A DNA stretch of 64,000 nt from Streptomyces sp. YS415 (GTDB lineage Bacteria; Actinomycetota; Actinomycetes; Streptomycetales; Streptomycetaceae). The stretch spans positions 62,001 to 126,000 of the forward strand of contig NZ_JAMJFL010000005.1 of the NCBI RefSeq assembly GCF_023544665.1, read 5' to 3'. The translations under genes and the position numbers were made by a program. The notes under the pieces are model-generated. The model saw nothing but the letters and a program-made list of their open reading frames with translations, made no database searches and was not told where the DNA came from. Below are positions 44,222 to 52,603 of the stretch, one piece after another (the first letter of the stretch is position 1; every line of letters begins with the position of its first letter).

Positions 44222-44398
44222 ATGGACAAGTCCGGAGTCGAGTCCGAGCTGGTCGACCTGAGCGGTGTTCCGCTGGACGCCTGGCCCTCCCTCCCCCTTC
44301 TCCCGGCCGCCGACGGCTCCCTGCGGCGGCTGCTCAGCCGTATCGACGACCCGGCCGGCAGCCTCGGCGGCTACAACCCGCAGCGCGACGAAGCGTGA
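44222..44398 (+). CDS. 58-residue RiPP-like precursor peptide, copy 2
   Basis: A short gene whose stop codon overlaps the start of the second HExxH enzyme (TGA within GTGA). The leader GVESELVDLSGVPLDAW is homologous to copy 1 (SNLVDLAGVSLETL). The core ends GGYNPQRDEA, sharing the aromatic-Asn-Pro motif. Proline-rich LPLLPAADGSL replaces part of copy 1. The start is ATG 44222, with a weak ribosome site. The adjacent enzyme, the FxsA-like leader and the divergent layout all support a genuine precursor gene. Confidence 0.7.
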   Translation: MDKSGVESELVDLSGVPLDAWPSLPLLPAADGSLRRLLSRIDDPAGSLGGYNPQRDEA

Positions 44399-46056
44399 CC
44401 GCCCCGCACGTCCTCGCCGCCGACTCCTTCGGTGAACTGCTCGGCGGCGGGGGCGGGTCCGCGGCCGTGGCCGCGCTCCGGGCGAGCGAGCGCAGTTGGC
44501 GGCTGCTGGTCGTACGGGCCCTGCTGGACGCCTCCGCCGCGCAGGCGCCGGCAGCTGCCTGGGACCTGCTGATGCGGGCCCGGGCCGCGGACGAGGCCGC
44601 CTTCGAGGAACTGCTCGCCTATCCGTCCGTCGGGGTGTGGGCGGCCCACACCCTGCGGCGGCTGCGCGGGACGGCGGCCGGGGACGCGCCCCCCGACACC
44701 GGCTATCTGGACGCCGTCGCGGCGAGCGCGGCGATCCGGGCCGGGCTGGACTTCCGTACCGTCATCCCGGTCCGGGACGGGTGGGCCGTACTGCCCGCCC
44801 TCGGTGCCCTGCACGTGCCCGGTGCCGTCACGGCGGAGGTGACCGCCACCGAGGGGCGCGTGCTCGTCGCCGGACGCCCGCTCGACGGGCCCGGCTGGCA
44901 CCCGCTGACCCGGCTGAGCGCCGACGGGTGCGCGCTGCTCCTGGACGACGCCGACCCGTACCGCACCCTGCGCACCCCCGCCCCCGCCGAGCCCGTCGCC
45001 GCCGGGGTCTGGCAGGAGCTGTTCGGGGAGGCCTGGGAGATCCTGCGCGCCCAGGACGCTGAGGAGGCCGCGGCGTTGGGGGCCGGTCTGGTGGCCCTCG
45101 TGCCCCGCCCCCGTGCCGAACGCTTCCGCCCGCACAGCGCCTCCTCCGGGGACGCCTTCGGCGCGGCCCTCGCCTCCGTCCCGGACGACGGCGAGCAGCT
45201 CGCCTCGACGCTGGTGCACGAGTTCCAGCACAACAAACTCAGCGCCTTCATGCACCTGTTCACGCTCTACGACGACCAGAGCGGCGGCCGGCGGCTGTAC
45301 TACGCGCCCTGGCGCGACGATCCGCGGCCGCTCGGCGGGCTCTTGCAGGGGGTGTACGCCTTCCTCGGGGTCACCGGGTTCTGGCGGCGGCGCGAACACC
45401 CCCTCGGGCGCTTCGAGTTCGCGCTGTGGCGGACCCAGACCGCGCACGCCCTGCGGGGGATCGCCGCGGCGGACGGGCTGACCGAGCAGGGTCGGCGGCT
45501 GGTGGCCGAGCTGGAGCGGCGGCTCGCACCCTGGCTCGCCGAGCCGGTGCGGACGCCGGCCCTCGCCGCCGCCGGACTCGCCGCGGCGGATCACCGGGCC
45601 ACCTGGCGTGCGTATCACCTGCGTCCCGACCCGCGGGTGGTACGCGCACACGTGGACGGCCGCCCGCCGGTGGCGGGGGAACCGGAGCTCGTCCCCGGCG
45701 CTCCGGCGCGCGGGCTCGACACCCGAGCGGTGCTGCTGCGCTGGCTGCTGGCCGACCCGGCCGGCTTCGAGGCCCTGCGCGAGGACCCCGGAGCCACCGT
45801 CGAGGGCGCCCGGCCCGAGGACGTCGCCCTGGTCACCGGGGACACGGAGGGCGCGCTGCGGGCCTGCCGGGAGCGGATCCTGAGCGGTGGGGGCGACCCC
45901 GAGACATGGGTCGGACTCGGGCTCGCGGCCCGGGCGGCCGGGGATCCGGCGGGCGCGGCGCTGCTGGAGCGGCCCGAGCTGGTCATGGCGGTCCATGCCG
46001 AACTCGGCGGGGATCCGCTGGCGCCGGCCCGGGGACTGCTCAGCCGCCCAGCGTGA
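44395..46056 (+). CDS. HExxH-type peptide-modifying enzyme, copy 2
   Basis: A 553-residue paralogue of the enzyme at 41018-42799. HEFQHNK is at 275-281, followed by YYAPWRDDPRPLGGLLQG. Upstream, ERFRPHSASSGDAFGA is again shared, as is the region AGLDFRTVIPVRDGW. GTG 44395 overlaps the precursor stop, so precursor and enzyme are translationally coupled, an arrangement that fits a dedicated modifying enzyme. The last 17 bp overlap the convergent GNAT gene. The C-terminal 150 residues are helical and Ala/Arg/Leu-rich, perhaps a leader-recognition region, but this is unproven. Confidence 0.78.
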   Translation: MTAPHVLAADSFGELLGGGGGSAAVAALRASERSWRLLVVRALLDASAAQAPAAAWDLLMRARAADEAAFEELLAYPSVGVWAAHTLRRLRGTAAGDAPPDTGYLDAVAASAAIRAGLDFRTVIPVRDGWAVLPALGALHVPGAVTAEVTATEGRVLVAGRPLDGPGWHPLTRLSADGCALLLDDADPYRTLRTPAPAEPVAAGVWQELFGEAWEILRAQDAEEAAALGAGLVALVPRPRAERFRPHSASSGDAFGAALASVPDDGEQLASTLVHEFQHNKLSAFMHLFTLYDDQSGGRRLYYAPWRDDPRPLGGLLQGVYAFLGVTGFWRRREHPLGRFEFALWRTQTAHALRGIAAADGLTEQGRRLVAELERRLAPWLAEPVRTPALAAAGLAAADHRATWRAYHLRPDPRVVRAHVDGRPPVAGEPELVPGAPARGLDTRAVLLRWLLADPAGFEALREDPGATVEGARPEDVALVTGDTEGALRACRERILSGGGDPETWVGLGLAARAAGDPAGAALLERPELVMAVHAELGGDPLAPARGLLSRPA

Positions 46057-46513
46057 GCAGCGCCTCGTCCGTCAGCCGGTACACCGTCCACTCGTCCTGC
46101 GGACGGGCGCCCAGGGACTCGTAGAAGGCGATGGACGGGGTGTTCCAGTTCAGCACGGACCACTCCAGGCGCTGATAGCCGCGCTCCACGCAGATCCGGG
46201 CCAGCTCGGTGAGCAGGGCCTTGCCGTGGCCCGCGCCGCGGGCGGTGGGGCGGACGTAGAGGTCCTCCAGGTAGATGCCGTGGACGCCGCGCCAAGTGGA
46301 GAAGTTCAGGAACCACAGGGCGAAGCCGACCGGTTCGCCGGTGGTGTCGTCGACGGCGATGTGGGCGTAGGCGGCGGGGCGTTCGCCGAAGAGGGCCTCG
46401 TGGAGCTGCTCCTCGGTCGCGTTGGCCTCGTCCGGGGCCTTCTCGTACTCGGCCAGCTCGCGGACGAGGGCGTGGATGACAGGGATGTCGGCGGGGGTCG
46501 CGGTGCGGATCAT
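46040..46513 (-). CDS. GNAT N-acetyltransferase (diamine-acetyltransferase-like)
   Basis: A 157-residue acetyltransferase. GFALWFLNFSTWRGVHGIYLEDLYV and RGAGHGKALLTELARIC form the acetyl-CoA motif A. LEWSVLNWNTPSIAFYESLGA is the C-terminal motif B, all typical of the spermidine/spermine acetyltransferase-like branch. A polyamine or amine substrate is likely. It ends within the last 17 bp of the HExxH gene and precedes the APH(6)-type kinase on the same strand, 9 bp apart at the codon level. Confidence 0.87.
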   Translation of the reverse strand: MIRTATPADIPVIHALVRELAEYEKAPDEANATEEQLHEALFGERPAAYAHIAVDDTTGEPVGFALWFLNFSTWRGVHGIYLEDLYVRPTARGAGHGKALLTELARICVERGYQRLEWSVLNWNTPSIAFYESLGARPQDEWTVYRLTDEALLTLGG

Positions 46514-46522
46514 GCCCGGAGG

Positions 46523-47329
46523 TTAACCGCTGCCGCCGCGCAGGCGTTGGGCGATTTCCAGCTGCGCGGGCGCGAGCGGCTCGCCGTCCTCGAGCTGCCA
46601 CACCGCGTTCTGCAGCACCCGGCCCAGCGTCCAGGCGCGCGCCCGGTTCCGGTCCAGGCCCATGACGTCCGTCATCGCGTCGAAGCGCCAGCGGACCTCG
46701 TCGGCGTCGAAGCGGTTCCACAGGGCGGGCAGGAGCTCGAAGCCGGGGTCGCCCGCGAGCGGCTTGGGGTCGATGGCGAGCCAGGGGGCGCGGTCGGCGG
46801 CCAGGACGTTCTCGAAGTGCAGGTCCCAGTGGAGCAGCCGGTCGCCGGGTTCGTCCGCGACCTCCCGCACCGCGGCCGCGCAGTCCCTGAGCAGGGCCGG
46901 GTCCGGCAGCCGGGGGAGCAGGGCCGTCGCACGGTCCAGGAGCCGCGGCGCGATGTCGGCGAGGCGGCGGAGTTCCGGCGGGGCGGGGGTGGCGGTCAGA
47001 TGGGCGAGCAGCCCGGCGACGACCAGGGTGGCCTCGCGGCTGTCGGGGAGGCCGTCCAGGTCCCGGCCCTCGTCGAGCCTTTCCAGGAGGAGGGTGCCGT
47101 TGTCGGCGGCCAGGAGCCGTGCCGCTCCGTCGCCGTTCCAGGCCCGCAGCGCGACCGGCTCGCCCACGGTCTCGTCGTCCACGTCCTGGAGTTTGAGCAC
47201 GGCGGGGGTGCCGTCCGCCTGCAGCACGGGGAGGACCAGGGCGCAACGGCCGCTCATCGGCGGGCCGTCGGGGCGCAGGTCCCACTGCTGGAGGAACCGT
47301 TCGGCACGGTCGGCGAGGTCGGCGGTCAC
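46523..47329 (-). CDS. APH(6)/hydroxyurea-type phosphotransferase
   Basis: A 268-residue kinase of the streptomycin 6-kinase/hydroxyurea phosphotransferase family (APH_6_hur). The N-terminal lobe has PAVLKLQDVDDETVGE with the ATP-binding Lys. The C-terminal lobe carries the catalytic loop LLHWDLHFENVLA and AIDPKPLAGDPGFELLPALW, both typical of the family. It phosphorylates a small molecule in the cytoplasm and may confer resistance, but no antibiotic cluster is next to it. The start is GTG 47329, with a weak ribosome site. Confidence 0.82.
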   Translation of the reverse strand: MTADLADRAERFLQQWDLRPDGPPMSGRCALVLPVLQADGTPAVLKLQDVDDETVGEPVALRAWNGDGAARLLAADNGTLLLERLDEGRDLDGLPDSREATLVVAGLLAHLTATPAPPELRRLADIAPRLLDRATALLPRLPDPALLRDCAAAVREVADEPGDRLLHWDLHFENVLAADRAPWLAIDPKPLAGDPGFELLPALWNRFDADEVRWRFDAMTDVMGLDRNRARAWTLGRVLQNAVWQLEDGEPLAPAQLEIAQRLRGGSG

Positions 47330-47425
47330 GGGGTGACGGTAGTGCCGTAGCCCCGTCGCCCTCCAGGCGATTTCGACGGAATCCGAAGGAGACAGTGGCC
47401 GTCGCCCCGGGTTAACGTCCAGGTC

Positions 47426-48829
47426 ATGAGCAGCTCGGGCAGCGATGTCGTCAACGGCGGCATCTCCTTCTGGTACGCGGACGACGGCCTTCCTGCGGTG
47501 CGGGAGCCGCTGCCCGGGGACGCCTCGGCCGATGTGGTGATCGTCGGCGGCGGGTACACGGGACTGTGGACCGCGTACTACCTGAAGAAGGCGGCGCCTT
47601 TCCTCCGGATCACCGTCCTCGAGCAGAAGTTCTGCGGCTACGGCGCCTCCGGGCGCAACGGCGGCTGGCTGTACAACGGCATCGCGGGCCGCGACCGGTA
47701 CGCCGCCCTGCACGGCCGGGACGCCGCCGTACGGCTGCAGCGGGCCATGAACGAGACCGTCGACGAGGTCGTCGCCGTCGCCGCCGCGGAGGGCATCGAC
47801 GCCGATGTGCACCAGGGCGGAGTGCTCGAAGTGGCGCGCACGCCCGCGCAGTTGGCACGGCTGAAGGCCTTCCACGAGGCCGAGCTGGCGTTCGGGGAGA
47901 AGGACCGGGAGCTGTACGGCGCCAAGGAGAGCGCCGAGCGGATCCGGGTCGCGGACGCGGTGGGGGCGTCCTGGACCCCGCACGGGGCCCGGGTGCATCC
48001 GGTGAAGCTGGTGAAGGGCCTCGCGGCGGCCGTCGAGGCGCTCGGGGTGGTCATCCACGAGCAGACGCCGGTCACGGAGATCCGCTCCAAGCACGCGGTG
48101 ACGCCGTACGGCACCGTCCGCGCGCCCTACGTCCTGCGCTGCACCGAGGGCTTCACCGCCGCGCTCAAGGGTGAGCGGCGCACCTGGCTGCCGATGAACT
48201 CCTCGATGATCGCCACCGAGCCGCTGACCGACGAGCAGTGGGCGTCGGTGGGCTGGGAGGGGCGCGAGACGCTCGGTGACATGGCCCACGCCTACATGTA
48301 CGCCCAGCGCACGGCCGACGGGCGGATCGCGCTCGGCGGGCGCGGGGTGCCGTACCGCTTCGGCTCGGGGACCGACAACGACGGGCGCACGCAGGGCGCG
48401 ACGATCGAGGCGCTGCGGGAGATCCTGGTCGGCTTCTTCCCCTCGCTGGCCGGGGTGCGGGTGGAGCATGCCTGGTCGGGGGTGCTGGGGGTGCCCCGGG
48501 ACTGGTGCGCCACGGTGACGCTGGACCGGTCCACGGGGCTCGGCTGGGCGGGCGGGTACGTCGGGTCGGGGGTGGCCACGGCGAATCTCGCGGCGCGGAC
48601 CCTGCGGGATCTGGTGCAGCAGGACTCGGGACAAGGGGGGCGTACCGAGCTGACGGATCTGCCGTGGGTGGGGCACAAGGTGCGCAAGTGGGAGCCGGAG
48701 CCGTTGCGGTGGCTGGGGGTTCAGGGCATGTACGCGGTGTACCGGGCGGCGGATCGGCGGGAGACGGTTACGCGTCGGGCGGAGTCGTCGAGGCTGGCGC
48801 GGGTTGCGGATCGGGTGGCCGGTCGCTGA
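47426..48829 (+). CDS. FAD-dependent amine oxidoreductase (DAO/PuuB-like)
   Basis: A 467-residue flavoenzyme. The FAD fingerprint VVIVGGGYTGLWTAYYL is near residue 35, and FCGYGASGRNGGWLYNG follows, the loop conserved in gamma-glutamylputrescine oxidase-type enzymes. The C-terminal GLGWAGGYVGSGVATANLAART closes the FAD site. It probably oxidises an amine or amino acid and reduces oxygen to peroxide. The N-terminal 25 residues are longer than minimal and contain SFWYADDGLPAVRE, also found in relatives. The repeat element copy 2 follows it. Confidence 0.83.
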   Translation: MSSSGSDVVNGGISFWYADDGLPAVREPLPGDASADVVIVGGGYTGLWTAYYLKKAAPFLRITVLEQKFCGYGASGRNGGWLYNGIAGRDRYAALHGRDAAVRLQRAMNETVDEVVAVAAAEGIDADVHQGGVLEVARTPAQLARLKAFHEAELAFGEKDRELYGAKESAERIRVADAVGASWTPHGARVHPVKLVKGLAAAVEALGVVIHEQTPVTEIRSKHAVTPYGTVRAPYVLRCTEGFTAALKGERRTWLPMNSSMIATEPLTDEQWASVGWEGRETLGDMAHAYMYAQRTADGRIALGGRGVPYRFGSGTDNDGRTQGATIEALREILVGFFPSLAGVRVEHAWSGVLGVPRDWCATVTLDRSTGLGWAGGYVGSGVATANLAARTLRDLVQQDSGQGGRTELTDLPWVGHKVRKWEPEPLRWLGVQGMYAVYRAADRRETVTRRAESSRLARVADRVAGR

Positions 48830-48904
48830 GCGCTCGCGCTCGACTGGGGCGGGGGCGACTACGGGGGTGCCGTGGGGGGTTGGGTGCCGGGTGCGGGTGG
48901 GGGT

Positions 48905-48940
48905 GGCTGGTCGCGCAGTTCCCCGCGCCCCTGGGGGAGT
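48905..48940. repeat. Streptomyces intergenic hairpin element, copy 2
   Basis: The core GTCGCGCAGTTCCCCGCGCC (48910-48929) also occurs in copy 3 at 63756 and, reversed with minor change, in copy 1. It lies in the convergent gap between the FAD oxidoreductase and the dehydrogenase, where no gene is seen. Confidence 0.75.
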
Positions 48941-48970
48941 TGCCCTGCCGGAGTCATTTGTTCCCGTGCT

Positions 48971-49951
48971 TTACGGCTCCAGTACGACCTTTCCTGTCGT
49001 TGCCCTTGATTCCAGGGCTCGGTGGGCCCTAGCGGCCTCGGAGAGGGGGAAGCGGTGGACGGACGGGGTGAGGCGGCCCTCGGCTGCCTCGGTCAGGGCC
49101 CGTAGTTCCAGGGTGCGGACCGGGTTGGGGCCGCCCGCCCTGGTCAGCATCACCGGGCCGAGGAACTGTTCGGAGACGCCCTCGACGAGATAGGGCCCGC
49201 CGCCCTGGATGCCTTCGCCGGACCAGCCGAAGACGATGTGCTTGCCGCCGGGTCCCAGCAGCGCCACGGACTCCCGGGCCACGTCACCGCCCACCCCGTC
49301 ATAGACCACCGTGGCCGCGCGCCCGCCCAGCCAGGCGCGGACCTTCTCCGGCCAGCCGGGGTCCGTGTAGTCGACGGCGAGGTCGGCGCCGTTCGCCTGG
49401 ACGCGGGCCACCTTCTCCGGTCCGCCGGCGAGGCCGACGACGGTGGCGCCGGCGTTCCTGGCGTACTGCACGAGCAGGGTGCCGATGCCGCCGGCCGCCG
49501 CCGGGACGACGGCCACGGAGTCCGGGCCCGGCTCGGCGAACTGGAGGATCCCCATCGCCGTACGACCCGTGCCGATCATCGCGACCGCCTCGGCGAAGTC
49601 CAGGTTCCCCGGGATCTCGTGCAGCCGCTCGGCATCGGTGACGGCGAGTTCGGCGTACCCGCCGGGCGCGAAGCCGAGGTGGGCCACCACTCGCCTGCCG
49701 AGCCACGACTCGGCCACGCCCTCCCCGAGGGACTCGACCACGCCCGCGACCTCCCGGCCCGGAACGGTGGGCAGCGGCGTCGGCGCGGGGGCCGGGCCCT
49801 GGGCGCCCTCGCGCAGAGCGGTGTCGAGGAGGTGGACACCGGCCGCGGCGACGGCGATACGGACCTGGCCGGTGCCCGGCCGGGGGTCCTCGACCTGCTC
49901 GTAGGTGAGGTTCTCGGCCGGCCCGAAGGCGTGCAGACGGATGGCGTGCAT
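48971..49951 (-). CDS. Zinc-type alcohol dehydrogenase / quinone oxidoreductase-like protein
   Basis: A 326-residue MDR-family protein. The catalytic GroES-like domain is N-terminal (QVRIAVAAAGVHLLDTALREG), and the NADPH site is AAAGGIGTLLVQYARNAGATVVG, the quinone-oxidoreductase form. No zinc-binding Cys cluster is seen, so it belongs to the zinc-less quinone reductase branch. Substrates are alkenals or quinones. Upstream lies a perfect 20-bp palindrome, the probable operator. Confidence 0.87.
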   Translation of the reverse strand: MHAIRLHAFGPAENLTYEQVEDPRPGTGQVRIAVAAAGVHLLDTALREGAQGPAPAPTPLPTVPGREVAGVVESLGEGVAESWLGRRVVAHLGFAPGGYAELAVTDAERLHEIPGNLDFAEAVAMIGTGRTAMGILQFAEPGPDSVAVVPAAAGGIGTLLVQYARNAGATVVGLAGGPEKVARVQANGADLAVDYTDPGWPEKVRAWLGGRAATVVYDGVGGDVARESVALLGPGGKHIVFGWSGEGIQGGGPYLVEGVSEQFLGPVMLTRAGGPNPVRTLELRALTEAAEGRLTPSVHRFPLSEAARAHRALESRATTGKVVLEP

Positions 49952-50006
49952 CAGGGGTCCCCCATCACTCGGTCACTCGGTGGTTCGTCCGGGTGACCAC
50001 TCTGCA

Positions 50007-50026
50007 ACCTCAAGCATGCTTGAGGT
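50007..50026. promoter_or_regulatory. Perfect 20-bp palindrome upstream of the dehydrogenase
   Basis: ACCTCAAGCATGCTTGAGGT reads the same on both strands. It is 55 bp upstream of the dehydrogenase start and overlaps the last codons of the amine oxidase-like gene. Its size suits a MarR- or LysR-type dimer. No candidate regulator gene lies beside it. Confidence 0.6.
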
Positions 50027-51170
50027 CAAGGGAGTTCTGTCCGAGGGCCAGCGACACCGCGGTGAGGGCGCTGGTGAAGGACACCTCGGAGAGCACCCCG
50101 GGTGCGGCGACCTGGTCGCCCGCGAGATAGACGCCGTCGCCCCGGTCGATGGCGGGGCGGTCCCGCCAACTGGTGCCGGGCAGGTCCACGGCTCCGGTAC
50201 GGCCGTTCGCGAGCGCCTCCCGACGCCAGGTGACACGGTCCCGCCAGCCCTCGAAGGCGAGGTCCAGCAGGTGCTCGGCACGGGCGATCCCGGCGGCCTT
50301 CGACTCCTGCGGGCCGAGCGGGATCTGCCCCTGGATCAACTGCTCGCCGGCCGGGGCGAGGGTGCGGTCCTGCGCGGTGAACCGCTCGATCCACCCCGGT
50401 CGGTCCAGATCGGACACGACGAAGGCGTCCCCGCGCCGGGTGCGTACGGCCAGGTCGATCAGTGCGGTCCGGCCGCTCGGCCAGGTCAGGCTGTCGTCCT
50501 TCAGCAGCCGCCGGGCGGAGTCCAGCGAGGTGGCGACGATAACCGGGGTGTCGGTCGGGAGGGCGTCGACGCGGGACAGGGTCTCGATCCGGACCCCGAG
50601 GTTCCAGGCATGGTCGGCCATCCGCCCGACGACGCTGCCCCAGCCGCCGCGCGGGTAGTGCGCCTCCGGGGGCAGCTTGGTGGCGCGGCGCAGCCGCTCC
50701 TGCACGAAGGCGGCGGACAGCGCGCCGGGGTCGTGGTGGAAGAGCGCCACGGCGGAGTAGTGGGCGGCGGCGCGGGCGCCCTCCTCGCCGGCGATTTCGG
50801 TCGCCCAGGTCAGGAAGTCCACGTCGACGGGTGCCTGGGGCAGCCCGCGGCGCAGCAGCTTGAGCATGCCGAAGGGTGGGGTGCGGCGCAGCGCGCCCTT
50901 GTGCAGCAGCCGTAGCCGGGCGGCCTCCAGGGGCGGGATCGGGGCGAGCGCCCCGATCAGATCGCGCTGCTTGAGCCAGGCCCAGTGCGGGCCGCCGTTG
51001 TAGAGGGCGTGCGGTCCCTCGTTGGTCCGGTACAGCCCCTCGGCGGTCCGCGCCCGTCCGCCCAGCGTGTGGTGGGCCTCGTACACGGTGACCTGGGCGC
51101 CCGCTTCGGCGGCGGTGATGGCCGCGGCGAGTCCGGCGAAGCCGCCGCCGATGACGGTGATGCGGTGCAT
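50010..51170 (-). CDS. FAD/NAD(P)-binding amine oxidase / phytoene desaturase-like protein
   Basis: A 386-residue flavoprotein. The N-terminal Rossmann motif is TVIGGGFAGLAAAITAAEAGAQVTVYE, and the conserved HTLGGRARTAEGLYRTNEGPHALY follows it, as in carotenoid desaturases and amine oxidases. The C-terminal FAD segment is GDGVYLAGDQVAAPGVLSEVSF. Substrate unknown. ATG 51170 has a GGGGG-rich leader. The stop codon lies inside the palindromic operator of the next gene. Confidence 0.8.
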   Translation of the reverse strand: MHRITVIGGGFAGLAAAITAAEAGAQVTVYEAHHTLGGRARTAEGLYRTNEGPHALYNGGPHWAWLKQRDLIGALAPIPPLEAARLRLLHKGALRRTPPFGMLKLLRRGLPQAPVDVDFLTWATEIAGEEGARAAAHYSAVALFHHDPGALSAAFVQERLRRATKLPPEAHYPRGGWGSVVGRMADHAWNLGVRIETLSRVDALPTDTPVIVATSLDSARRLLKDDSLTWPSGRTALIDLAVRTRRGDAFVVSDLDRPGWIERFTAQDRTLAPAGEQLIQGQIPLGPQESKAAGIARAEHLLDLAFEGWRDRVTWRREALANGRTGAVDLPGTSWRDRPAIDRGDGVYLAGDQVAAPGVLSEVSFTSALTAVSLALGQNSLDLKHA

Positions 51171-51325
51171 GGGGGTCTCCCTCTGCTCGGATGGCCTTCT
51201 GCTTGGGGTCCTGGTGCTTGGGTGGCCTTCTGCCAGTACGACGCAGCGAGCGCCCCGAAGTGTGACATCGGCCGAGTTTTCGCAGGTCAGAGCTGTTGTC
51301 AGTGGTGGGGTGCAGGATGGGGTGC

Positions 51326-52003
51326 ATGGCGACTACGGGTGGTGGCGGCAGGAGGGTGAAGGCGGCCCGGCGTCCCGAGCTGCGGCTGCCGGCGCTGGAG
51401 CCGTACACCGGGGGCGGACTGGAGCCGGACGGGGACTACGACGGGCTGGAGTTCCGGGAGGCGGATCTCGCCGGGCAGGACGGGGGCGGCGCCCGCTTCA
51501 TGGACTGCGCGCTCGGGGGGTGCGTGCTGGACGGGACGAGACTGGCTCGCGCCCGCTTCCTTGACTCGGTGCTCACCGCTCCGCGCGGGGTCGGCACGGA
51601 TCTCTCCGAGGCGACGCTGCGGGACGTGGAGGTGCACGACGCCCGCCTCGGCGGGGTCCAGTTGCACGGCGCCGCCCTGGAGCGGGTCGTGATCCGCGGC
51701 GGCAAGATCGACTATCTGAACCTGCGCGCGAGCCGCCTGAGAGACGTCGTCTTCGAGAACTGCGTCCTGGTGGAGCCGGACTTCGGCGGTGCCGTCCTGG
51801 AGCGGGTCGCGTTCCCGGGCTGCGTGCTGAAGGGCGCGGACCTCGCCGGGGCGACGCTGACGGACGTGGACCTCAGGGAGGCGGCCGAGCTGGACATCGC
51901 TCGGGGGGTGGAGCGGCTGTCGGGGGCGGTGATCGGTACGGGGCAGCTGCTGGACCTGGCGCCGTTGCTGGCGGGGGCGCTGGGGATCCGGGTGGAGGAC
52001 TGA
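51326..52003 (+). CDS. Pentapeptide-repeat protein
   Basis: A 225-residue protein with a run of A(D/N)LxG/F-type pentapeptides from about 45 to 190, including LEFREADLAG, ARFMDCALGG, TDLSEATLRD, VEPDFGGAVLERVAF and KGADLAGATLTDVDLREA. These fold into a quadrilateral beta helix. Some relatives (MfpA or Qnr) mimic DNA and shield gyrase; others have no known role. No quinolone link can be claimed here. ATG 51326 is divergent from the amine-oxidase-like gene; the 155-bp gap holds two GGCCTTCTGC direct repeats. Confidence 0.8.
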   Translation: MATTGGGGRRVKAARRPELRLPALEPYTGGGLEPDGDYDGLEFREADLAGQDGGGARFMDCALGGCVLDGTRLARARFLDSVLTAPRGVGTDLSEATLRDVEVHDARLGGVQLHGAALERVVIRGGKIDYLNLRASRLRDVVFENCVLVEPDFGGAVLERVAFPGCVLKGADLAGATLTDVDLREAAELDIARGVERLSGAVIGTGQLLDLAPLLAGALGIRVED

Positions 52004-52066
52004 GGGGGGCGGTGGGTCGCGGGTGCGCTCAAGGGTCGCCGGTGCGCCCGAGTAGCGCGGGTCGGG

Positions 52067-52567
52067 TCAGGGCACGCGGGGGAAGCGGGCCTGGAGGGTC
52101 CAGATCGCCGGGTTCTCCGCCAGGTCCTCGTGAAGGTCGCACAGGTCGGCGATCAGGTCGTGCAGGAAGTCGCGGGCCTCCCGGCGCAGCTCGCTGTGGG
52201 AGAAGGTCAGCGGGGCCTCCTCGGCCGGCATCCAGTCCGCCTCCACGTCCACCCAGCCGAAGCGGCGCTCGAAGAGCATCCGGTCGGTGGACTCGGTGAA
52301 GTCCAGCTCCGCCCGCTGCGGGCGGGAGGCCCGGGAGCCCGCCGGGTCCTGGTCGATCCGCTCCACGATGTCGCACAGCGCCCACGCGAAGTCCAGCACC
52401 GGCACCCATCCCCAGGCTGTGGACAACTCCCGGTCGGCCTTGGTGTCCGCGAGGTAGACGTCACCACAGAACAGGTCGTGCCGCAGGGCGTGGACGTCCG
52501 CGCGGCGGTAGTCCGTCTGCGGGGGATCCGGGAAGCGGTTGGAGAGGGCGTAGCCGATGTCGAGCAC
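52067..52567 (-). CDS. Conserved hypothetical protein, acidic, 166 residues
   Basis: An acidic soluble protein with no signal or membrane segment. The N-terminus (LDIGYALSNRFPDPPQTDYR) and the middle (LFCGDVYLADTKADRELST, VEADWMPAEEAPLTF) are conserved-looking but match no family I know. Tryptophan- and aspartate-rich patches might suggest a carbohydrate-linked or regulatory role, but this is speculation. The start is GTG 52567, 36 bp from the divergent M1 peptidase gene start. Confidence 0.6.
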   Translation of the reverse strand: MLDIGYALSNRFPDPPQTDYRRADVHALRHDLFCGDVYLADTKADRELSTAWGWVPVLDFAWALCDIVERIDQDPAGSRASRPQRAELDFTESTDRMLFERRFGWVDVEADWMPAEEAPLTFSHSELRREARDFLHDLIADLCDLHEDLAENPAIWTLQARFPRVP

Positions 52568-52603
52568 CAGGTGATGGTGTCATGGCCTCGTAGGATCGCG
52601 ATC

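Noticed and set aside
43240..44394. N-terminal extension of the second HExxH gene upstream of GTG 44395
   Set aside because: It would run antisense through the protease and across the second precursor. The GTGA overlap gives a coupled start.
35255..46056. Radical-SAM enzyme or FxsC partner in the accessory region
   Set aside because: No CxxxCxxC cluster motif or matching gene was found in either strand here.
35102..46100. Phage or integrative element with attachment repeats
   Set aside because: No integrase, excisionase or repeat of the tRNA 3' end was seen.
46523..48676. Upstream extension of the APH(6)-type gene to 717 residues
   Set aside because: The extra part is antisense to the FAD oxidoreductase and lacks the family pattern.
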